DNA of 14,108 bases, from positions 1 through 14,108 of the forward strand of contig JALLPB010000312.1 of the NCBI GenBank assembly GCA_036939975.1. The letters are read 5' to 3'. This document shows, one piece after another, positions 1-7,500 of the stretch. Position 1 is the stretch's first letter, and every line of letters begins with the position of its first letter. A program made the position numbers and the translations under genes. This DNA comes from Cyclostephanos tholiformis (taxonomy: Eukaryota > Bacillariophyta > Thalassiosirophyceae > Thalassiosirales > Thalassiosiraceae). The notes below the pieces were generated by a model. The model saw only the letters and a list, made by a program, of their open reading frames with translations. It was not told the DNA's origin and did not search any database.

Positions 1-10
1 CTTCCGATCT
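1..10. other. Probable residual Illumina adapter at contig end
   Basis: The first ten bases, CTTCCGATCT, are identical to the 3' end of the common Illumina adapter, and they sit exactly at the start of the window. This placement is typical of incompletely trimmed reads at the end of an assembled contig. It should not be treated as genomic sequence. Confidence 0.7.
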
Positions 11-14
11 ATCG

Positions 15-49
<35 letters not shown>
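15..49. repeat. (TCA)n trinucleotide microsatellite
   Basis: Almost twelve uninterrupted TCA units are followed by imperfect copies (TTGTCATTGCCACCATTGTCATTG). I see no reading frame that makes it part of a recognisable gene. Such repeats often end contigs because they are hard to assemble, which fits the adapter remnant just before it. Confidence 0.9.
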
Positions 50-1115
50 GTTGTCATTGCCACCATTGTCATTGACATTACTGTATAGAGGGAGTTATGG
101 GTGGGGTGTGCAAAAATTAAGGCCACAAAACCCAAATTTGGTGGACACCCCACTGATCCCTTGGGCAATCCCCCAGATTTCCCCCCAATATTTGAGTTTA
201 AGACCACTCTACCAATGGAGATGAGGGAATATGGCACCTTGTATTGAAGTAGTAGTTATTATGTAGTGGTTCAGTAGCCTTATTGTCCCAATTTGCAACT
301 CTAAAACTTACACATGGATGTAGTGAGAGCTCTTACAAAGGAATGAATATGAATTCTATGCTTAGTGTGAAAATGTTTCACACTATTTTTAGGGTGAGCC
401 AAATCCAAACTATTATTTTTATGATTGGTTTACGACAGTCACAGCAGTGATGCCATTGGACAGATAGCATATTGTGACTGGAGCATTATCAAATTCCCTC
501 AACCTCAATAGGATGATATCACATTTAATACCCCAAAACAAAAGAAACAAACTCAAAACTAGAAAAATATGCTACTGCTACTTGAGTGTAAAGGAGGAGA
601 AAACAGTGATCGGCCATGTGAATTGGCAGGATAGGGTACCCTACCAATTGGTCCGATTATGAAGGAGGGCTGATGAAGGGTTCCAGTTTGCATAGAACAT
701 CCTCTCACTTGCAAGGGTGGTAGGTGCAGTACCAGTGAGCTCAAAATGCCACAAGTGCAACAAGGCACAATGTGCAACTAGCAGCCAATTAAAGAGCAAA
801 ACACCATTTCCTGTTTGGTACTCACTCTTGCAGGGTACCATTGCATATACGGCAGTCATCATAGTGTCCCACATGGAGGAAACAGATTGAATTCTTAAGT
901 CATGCAATAACTTGCAGAAAAAAATTAGTGGCATCAAAGAGGGATCATCTCACATTGAATGACATGTTCAAGTCCATAGACAACGAGGAGATAGCTGTTG
1001 AAACAAGAATACATTGATTTACATTTCAACAGTCTCTGATCATTCATCAGTTTATAAATACAGAGGGGAAAAGGCATTGACTTGATACATTCATCGGTTT
1101 TCTGCTGAAGCTGTG
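50..1115. other. Stretch without a recognised gene
   Basis: About 1 kb, fairly AT-rich, with only short reading frames on both strands. The longest is on the minus strand at 641-937; its first codon is TTG and its first ATG is at 934. None resembles a family I know, and I see no tRNA or rRNA. The right-hand part is the likely 3' UTR of the minus-strand transporter. Beyond that gene's stop, its frame stays open from about 1125 down to a TGA near 940. Confidence 0.5.
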
Positions 1116-1268
1116 TGCGATCTGACTATGGAATCTCCGGAAGCTAATACCAATTTACTTCATTCGGATGATCTGACTCTGGAACCTCTGGAAGCTGATA
1201 CCCAGTATCTTCTTTCTGATTTTCTAAATCTGGATTCTCCGGAAGGTGATAACCACTTGCTTCCTTTG
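1116..1268 (-). repeat. Three 51-nt tandem repeats at transporter 3' end
   Basis: Three in-phase 51-nt units lie at 1218-1268, 1167-1217 and 1116-1166, in minus-strand reading order. The first two encode 17-residue units around GYHLPENPD and GYQLPEVPES. The third is clearly homologous (WY-stop-LPEIP-stop-SD) but has TAG where its neighbour has CAG, and a second TAG where its neighbour has GAG. The first TAG (1146-1144) is the annotated stop of the transporter. The plus strand is also open across the array, but that is a shadow. Confidence 0.85.
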
Positions 1269-2822
1269 GATATGACGGCAAATCTATACATATGCAATTA
1301 ACCCTTTGGTAGTCTTCCTCATCATCATCTGTCACGCTGAATTTGATATAAATTGTATCCCCGTCCTTATTGATTTTTTCATTCATGTCGCGCCCATTCT
1401 TTGGCAATGACACTTCGACAGCTTTCAAATCCTTACTATGCTCAATTAAAAGAACCTCATAAGATGTTGAAATCATCGTCCAGAATGAGATATTCCGGGG
1501 AGCCTTAGTCCAACCAGCCTTCCAGCATAGTATACAGTAAGGACCAAGAAGTACTACCGTAACGATCCCGTAGAATAACGGGACAGCCAAGGCGCTGGCT
1601 GCTTCGTCCCCCTCGAACATAGTAAGAGCTACAGATGTTGCAATGCCAACATTCTGATAGCAACTCTCTATCGCCAATGTACTGCAAACGATTTTTTTGT
1701 TTATAAGTAGATAAAGAAGAATAAATGAGTGGCGATTTCAAAGAAACTGGTGCACTGTCCATTCATGTACCACTTACACTCGCTCAGGCTTCTTCAAGCT
1801 CACAAAACTTGTAAGTATACTCCCAATTACTATACCCGCGATACATGGTAAGGAAACTGCTACATAAAACTGCCACGGATATTCCCACATAGAATGATCT
1901 CCACCAGCATTCGACATGAACGCCGAATACACTACCAACGAAACTCCCGCATAATTCCCCAGTCTATTCGCGATGATATTGAATTTATACGAATGAACCT
2001 TCGCTGAGGCAAGAAGTCCGAAGCCAATAGCCGAGATGACCACGGTCAAAGCGATGAAGAGCGAAATGAAATCCATGCTTTGGACGACCTCATTCCCCTC
2101 CCCATTTTCAACGACGGCTGCTTCAAACGCGTACTTGCTATATACCAGCAAATTCATTGGCATGATAACCACAGACATGAGGGTGGATATGGCGGTCATG
2201 GTAACCGAAAGGGCAAGATCTGCATTGAACATGGAGCACCACCTGATGTCGCACGATTATTCAGAACTTTTTTTTAGTGGTTCCAGGATAACGCATCTCG
2301 TGGCATTGAGCTTGATCGCACACAACATTCAAGACATCAAAATCTCACCAATTTGAATAGCTCCCACCAGGAGAGCATGTTACAACCAACAGAGTGATTG
2401 CCACACTCCGCTCTAGCTCGAAGAACCTCACGACCAAAAATCCGCACAACGGCAATAATCCAAATTGTAGAAAGATTCCCATGATTATCGCCTTCACGTT
2501 CCTCAGTTGCGCCGAAAGCAAGCTTATGTCGACAGTCGCAGACATGCCAAATACCAGGACAAAGAGGAGGACATTGCCCGCTACCTCGTTGAAGGAGACC
2601 ATGTCTGCTTTGATTAGCTGTTGATTGGGAAAGTGGCTGCAATCTGTTGTACGATATTCGAATCTGGACTGCACCCCGCTCCGCGATGACGAGATCGATA
2701 TATATCAAAGAAATAAACGCTAAGAACAAAGCGGAGGCAGTTACTTCCTGTACAGTTCTCTGGGTAGTGCTGCCCCGCCCTTCGACTGATCGATTCACTT
2801 TCTGTCTCACATATTTTATCAT
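1144..2822 (-). CDS. Sodium/bile-acid symporter family (SLC10/BASS) transporter
   Basis: Polytopic membrane transporter of the SBF fold, expected to couple Na+ entry to uptake of an organic anion. The substrate cannot be read from sequence; plant BASS relatives carry pyruvate and other organic acids rather than bile acids. Exons, written as complement(join): 1144-1681, 1778-2242, 2349-2668, 2745-2822, giving 466 residues. Visible signatures: hydrophobic segments from about residue 55 (NVLLFVLVFGMSA) onward; the unwound-helix motif CSPGGSYSNW (124-133) followed by NADLALS; and the ExxxQ sodium-site motif in AIESCYQN (E293, Q297). The family core ends near residue 330. A polar tail with 17-residue repeats follows. 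Three junctions restore continuous family sequence: SNW|WCS, ERV|TLAIES, and a less certain first one. The ATG at 2822 is the first usable start. The gene is divergent from TRM112, 278 bp away. Confidence 0.92.
1682..1777 (-). other. Intron 3 of the SBF transporter
   Basis: A 96-nt intron with a strong GTAAGT donor and a TTTGCAG acceptor preceded by a T-rich tract. It splits a Val codon (GT|T). Splicing gives KKPERV-TLAIESCYQN, which carries the conserved ExxxQ motif. Confidence 0.92.
2243..2348 (-). other. Intron 2 of the SBF transporter
   Basis: A 106-nt intron with donor GTGAGA and acceptor ATCAG. It splits a Trp codon (TG|G), and splicing gives GGSYSNW-WCSMFNADLALS, an uninterrupted family signature. 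The unspliced frame hits a stop immediately after the donor. Confidence 0.9.
2669..2744 (-). other. Probable intron 1 of the SBF transporter
   Basis: A 76-nt GT-AG intron (GTAACT...GTGCAG) is T-rich in its middle. Removing it joins the ATG-containing frame (ends VQE) in phase 0 to the frame carrying FEYRTTDC and the first membrane segment. Without it the two frames are offset by one base. The alternative is a one-base error in the CCCC run at 2674-2677, which would keep a hydrophobic N-terminal segment. The intron is favoured but not proven. Confidence 0.5.
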
Positions 2823-3100
2823 TTTTTCCCTTTTCACTCACACTCACATCCGAGTTCACACAAGCGAAGAAACCCGTTGAGAATGAACACAAGAAAGCGA
2901 GGTTTATTCTGATTGCTGCGGAGTCCCCAAAGAAGAATGCTAGTCTGTCCGCCCTTCTCTCCTCGATAGTACAAACCACTAAATCAATCACCCGATAGAG
3001 TACTATCTACTAGTATTGTAGCCGATCAAAAACGATGGCGATGCTAACATTCCACCGCCGGAGAGAGTAGTCCGATCTGCTCCGAACAACGTGAGGGAAA
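2823..3100. promoter_or_regulatory. Divergent intergenic region, SBF transporter / TRM112
   Basis: A 278-bp gap separates two divergent start codons, so both promoters must lie here or in the 5' UTRs. I see no TATA box or named element that I would defend. On the minus side the gap contains an out-of-frame ATG directly followed by TGA. Confidence 0.5.
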
Positions 3101-3535
3101 ATGAGATTGCTCACGCACAACGTCATGCGTAATAACGCGTCCGCGGCGTCAAGTACCACCTCCCCTCCCCGCATCACCGCCGCCACCAAGATACGAGTCG
3201 ACGAGTTCGCCGCGTCTGCGTCCGACGGTGGGGACGACGACGATGACGAAGCCATGGCAGCATCGAGACGTGAAGTCGAATTCGCAAGGCACGTGCTGCC
3301 GATTCTGGATTGGGAAGCCCTCGTGCACGCCGCGGGGGCCCTGGGCCTGTCGTCATTACCGCCGTCGGTGTCGAAGGAATTGGCCGAGGATGTGGGATTC
3401 CTAAGGGCGCTGTACCACGTGCTCATGAACGTGCATTTGGTGGATGGGATGCTCACGTGCGAGGTAACGGGGAGGGAATTCCCGGTTACGGATGGCATCG
3501 TGAACATGATGCTGGAGGAGCACGAGTGCGAGTGA
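3101..3535 (+). CDS. TRM112: TRM112-like methyltransferase activator subunit
   Basis: Intronless, 144 residues, close to the usual 120-135. TRM112 is a small protein that binds and stabilises several methyltransferases: those acting on tRNA (Trm9/ALKBH8, Trm11), 18S rRNA (Bud23) and the release factor eRF1 (Mtq2). The match is visible end to end: N-terminal MRLLTHNVMR, central VLPILDWEALVHAA, then FLRALYHVLMNVHLVDGMLTC and the closing FPVTDGIVNMMLEE. An acidic Asp-rich insert (residues 43-50) sits where the first zinc/strand region is followed by the helical domain. Of the four zinc-binding cysteines of the yeast protein only one equivalent (C120) is apparent. The ATG follows GGGAAA and is the first in frame. 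Confidence 0.93.
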   Translation: MRLLTHNVMRNNASAASSTTSPPRITAATKIRVDEFAASASDGGDDDDDEAMAASRREVEFARHVLPILDWEALVHAAGALGLSSLPPSVSKELAEDVGFLRALYHVLMNVHLVDGMLTCEVTGREFPVTDGIVNMMLEEHECE

Positions 3536-4519
3536 GGGGGGAAACGATGGAGAGTGGGACCAGAGCCCGGAGTCCGTGTTCTTGGTAAACGTTTGGAGGC
3601 AATCCTCTCCTTGGATGGTGAAGTTTGAACCTTATGGTGTAAAGTCGAATTGAACTCCGCGTGAATGCAGAGAGTTGCCATTGCCTTGCAGATACGAGAC
3701 CCCCTAACCCAGTGTGACACTCTCGCCTCTCACATCACACGTCCAATACCACAACAAAAATTCTTATCATGATCTATTTTCTAACCAAATCGGACAAATT
3801 ATGGGAGAGATTCGCATCTTATTATCAATCATTCTTCATGGAGGCATTTTATGTGTAGAGTATATTTTACATATATTTAGGAAGGTTTCACGTAAATTGC
3901 CTTTTTTCATGACAATCACTTGCTTGTTTATTCTATTTTGGTTATTTATGTCCGCAGCTAACTAGCTTGCTCATACAAAGTGCATCACATTTTTATTCAT
4001 TTATAGCCATGCTCAGATATAGAGACCAGGAAGCAAGTAGTGCCCCAACTATTGATGATTGTTCTGTTGATTGGGCATAAGGCGGTTCTGTATTGTTTCT
4101 CGCTGGACATGGACCTGCTGGGTAGATAGATTCGATCTGCCCCCCTTGGCTACAATGACCCTTGTTGGCTCGAGCTGTATTTGCCACCGCGAACCAGTTA
4201 GTTACACAGTCTGCAGATCGGAAGGGTGGACATGGTGGTCATGATGTGATGGATGTTCCAGGAAGATGCTCTCAATTGGGAACAAGAATTTTGACAAGAT
4301 GCTATTTTAGAGAGACGGATTTTTGCCGATTTATTATGGCGCGGCTACATACGATACACGATATCATAATAACATCTACCTAGGTACTTACTCTCCTTTC
4401 TCACACATCAACATCCAACGAACACACACCCCGCACTACTTGACCATCCGTGGTGAGTTGCTGGAAGATGCCGTTTGGATAAAAGGAAAAACATACTTAC
4501 CACATCGAAAGTAATCGCC
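3536..4519. other. Intergenic region with AT-rich island
   Basis: About 1 kb between TRM112 and RAB3GAP1. The first 200 bp are probably TRM112 3' UTR. From about 3765 to 3985 the sequence turns distinctly AT-rich and includes a short ATG frame, 3801-3965, that would encode 54 residues with two hydrophobic stretches. From 3990 to 4400 I see no recognisable frame or RNA. The part just before 4520 is the presumed promoter and 5' UTR of RAB3GAP1. Its frame is open upstream to a TTG at 4475, but that codon is not a credible start. Confidence 0.5.
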
Positions 4520-7500
4520 ATGACTACTATGGATCGAGGCGTTAGCACGGGGGAAGAAACTGAGAAAGGCAGAGAGGCCTTAAATAATTCGAATAAGGCT
4601 CGCCTCGCTGCGTTCTATAGAATCCATTACCCCGAAAAAGTAAAATCCGTCGATAAGGTATTGAAACTATTCGAGGGACGCGACGAAATTTTGAACGAAA
4701 AGTTGAGGAGGAAGGTTCGTGATATATTACCATCCTTTTTTGTCATTCATCGATGCACGTCATTCATGTACTATTTTTATTCCCATGTGGAAAAACAGTA
4801 TGGCAGGGGTTTCCTCCCCGATGAAGCACCGAAGGGTCAAACTCGCAACGTCCGCACGGGGGGGAGCACCCGCCCCAGCAATAACGGCATCACCACCATC
4901 AAGATCTCTGATAATGATTCCGATCTCGATGGCGGCGTCGATTCGGCCGGCAGAAATGATCCATCGCCATCATCCTCGACGTCATTGTCGTCGACATCTT
5001 CCTCGGTTTCGCTGTCGCGCAGGCGGTCCATGGGTAGCAAGCTGGGGAGTAAGCTCAAAAATAAGGCTGTGTTTGGCAAAATTAATTATCCCTCCTCCTC
5101 CGGCCGAGATGTTGCGAAAGTGACGGAAAATGAGACGGCGAGTAACGAACAGGATATTAGCAATGACAGTGGTTATGAGCGATTCCTATCCCTGATAAAT
5201 GGGACCACAACCGAAAAGAACAACAACGAAGGGGATATACCACACTGCGATCGAGACGATGATAAGGATGGCGACGGAGAAAAATCACCCCCAAGTCAGC
5301 ACCAGGTGGAGGAATCGCTCGACGACGAGAACATGCTGCCGGAACCACAACTATGTTCGTTACCTCAAGTACCCGATTCCGAGCTGTCTTCAGAGGAGGA
5401 AGGCACAATGCCCAGATTTAACGGACAAAATGATGGGAATGATGAGGAAAGTAATGAGGCTGCAAATGACAGCAACGATAAACCGGGGGATATGCCAACA
5501 TGTGGAGATGGTGATATCGATGACAACGACGAAGAAGGATCATGCCAGGGAGACGAGAACATGCTGCTGGCACCACAACTCTCTCCTCCATCACGTGCGC
5601 TACCTCAAGTACCCAATTCCGAGCTATCGTCAGTGGAGAAAGGCACACAGCCCAGGGCTGTCGGACAACATGACGGAAATAATGATCAAGAATCACGCAA
5701 CGAGGGAAGTGACGAGGCTGCAACTGACACAAACAAAGATAAACCGGGGGATATTCCAACATGTGTAGGAAGTGGTGATATAGATCACGACGAAGTAGAA
5801 TCATACCATGAGCTGCATCGGCTGGAATTTTCGAGTGATGAATTGCTAGCACCCTCAAATCAATCGTTTACTACGTGTGTCGTACCTCAATCTCTTGGTG
5901 AAAAAGTTTTTTTAGAAGAGGAGTGCACGCCGCAAACTTCCATATCGGGCATTGAGTTGATGGGACGATTCTCTTCCGCGGCATTGGGTCCATCGCCTTT
6001 AAAGTTTAAAGGTTCTCATAAATGGATGAATATCAACATGTCGATGGATTCATCAATTGATTTTCACGAGCGGGAAGATGAGCCGGACGATAATGTCGGC
6101 ACTAAACATGTTGGTGGAATATTGAGCTCCAGCAAAGCCCTAATTTCGGGACCGCAACGACCACACTGGTGCAACCTCGCAGAAATTCCCGTTGTAAGCG
6201 TTGGAGGTAGTGGTGGGTTCAACATAGTCTCCCCATCCCCGACTTCTTTCATTGATCATTCAAAACTCAATCGAAAATCAGTTGTCGGTAGTATGGATCA
6301 TATAAAAACTCAAACAGCGGACAAGACGTCTTCGTCATCTCCACTTCATCCAGATATCTCTGCAATGCAGCCTCCTTGGCCATCCACGTCACTACGTGAA
6401 GCCTCGCCGCAACCCGAATCATTCATTGAGTCCGATACGCGGCAAATGATTAATACGCTCGTAGAAACTTTGAATGAAGAATCAACATCATCGCATCGTC
6501 CTCCACAATCTATGTCACCACAGGTAGGAGAGCCATTGTCCTCACATCCTGCTACCGTATCGGCCATGGATTGCATTACCCAATATTCATCCCTGAAAAG
6601 TCCATCACCGACGAAAATGAACCATTTTGCTTTTGATGAGTCGATGGATACTAGTATCGATATGAATGATTCTGTGCTGGATGATATCATTAACGTCGTA
6701 CATAACGTTGATGTCGACCCTTGCGAGGGTGATGCCATGGACAATGATGAGAATAGATGCGCCGTGTACCGTTACAATAATGCGCCAACTCTCGCTAACG
6801 ATGCTCACTCTCAAGATAAGGAGCCATCACGCTCTCGTCGGTCTCCGCGCCAGTCTGGCAGCGATGTCAGCGCCAAGCAAATGAAATTCAAACATCCATC
6901 CAGCGCAAAGTTGTCTCGTGCTCGCAGTCAAACGAGCAGCATTACCGACTCAACACCCTTTTTTCAACAAGAATACAACGTGGATCACTCATGCTCCACT
7001 CCTCTGGAACGACTCGCTCGGGATGTTGGTATCACTTTGCGTCAATGGCGCGTTCATCAAGGGTGTGACTGGCACGTTTCCTTAGACTGGGCCGAAAAGA
7101 TGGAAGATGCTGAGAAAGAATTGGACGAGGAGGAATCAGATTTAGATGATGAGGTTCCAGTAGTTGGCGAGGAGAAAAACTCTTGCCGAGACAAGACAAT
7201 AGATGTTGACCCTCCAATCCAATGTATGAGCATGGACATATGCGAGAGAGGCTTTGCTAATAGGGCTAGAACAATACACTCATGGATGGGGGATGAGAGT
7301 GCAACTCTACCTCGTAGTTGTAATGTCACGCGGAAAATGCCACAATCCCAATCGCCGTCATCATCTTCGAAACCAAAGCCAAGGTTGCCTCGCACTCCGC
7401 CGAAGAATTCCCGATCCGCGCATACAGGAAAGATAGTGAAAAGAGAAAGCTGTCATCGTGGAGCGCGATGTATTAGAAGCCAAAAGTTCCTTTTCCAAAC

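Noticed and set aside
641..937. Minus-strand frame of 98 codons, considered as a transposon or small-gene remnant.
   Set aside because: It starts at TTG with the first ATG at 934. No catalytic or family motif is recognisable, and there are no terminal repeats or target duplications that I can see.
1126..1146. Idea that TAG is read as sense in this organism, since the transporter frame continues past two TAGs.
   Set aside because: The 2237-residue RAB3GAP1 frame contains no in-frame TAG or TAA despite many Gln and Glu codons, and the kinase ends at TAG at a sensible place. The standard code fits.
1113..1301. Plus-strand frame across the 51-nt repeats, with its own periodic protein.
   Set aside because: It is antisense to the transporter's last exon and is open because the repeats are in register. 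It has no independent support.
3010..3720. Minus-strand frame of 236 codons opposite TRM112.
   Set aside because: TRM112 on the plus strand matches its family from end to end. The minus frame is Ser/Arg-rich, typical of a shadow of GC-skewed coding DNA.
4215..4224. Internal AGATCGGAAG, the reverse complement of the adapter end, suggesting a chimeric junction.
   Set aside because: The match stops after ten bases (GGG follows where the adapter has AGC), and there is no clear change in sequence character at the point. A single internal 10-mer match can occur by chance.
4475..4519. Upstream extension of RAB3GAP1 to 4475.
   Set aside because: The codon at 4475 is TTG. The first in-frame ATG, with a reasonable initiation context, is at 4520.
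5199..5858. Long alternative frames on both strands (189 and 146 codons) over the RAB3GAP1 repeats.
   Set aside because: Both are shadows. Repeated, biased DNA keeps all registers open, and their His/Arg/Pro-rich translations show no domain.
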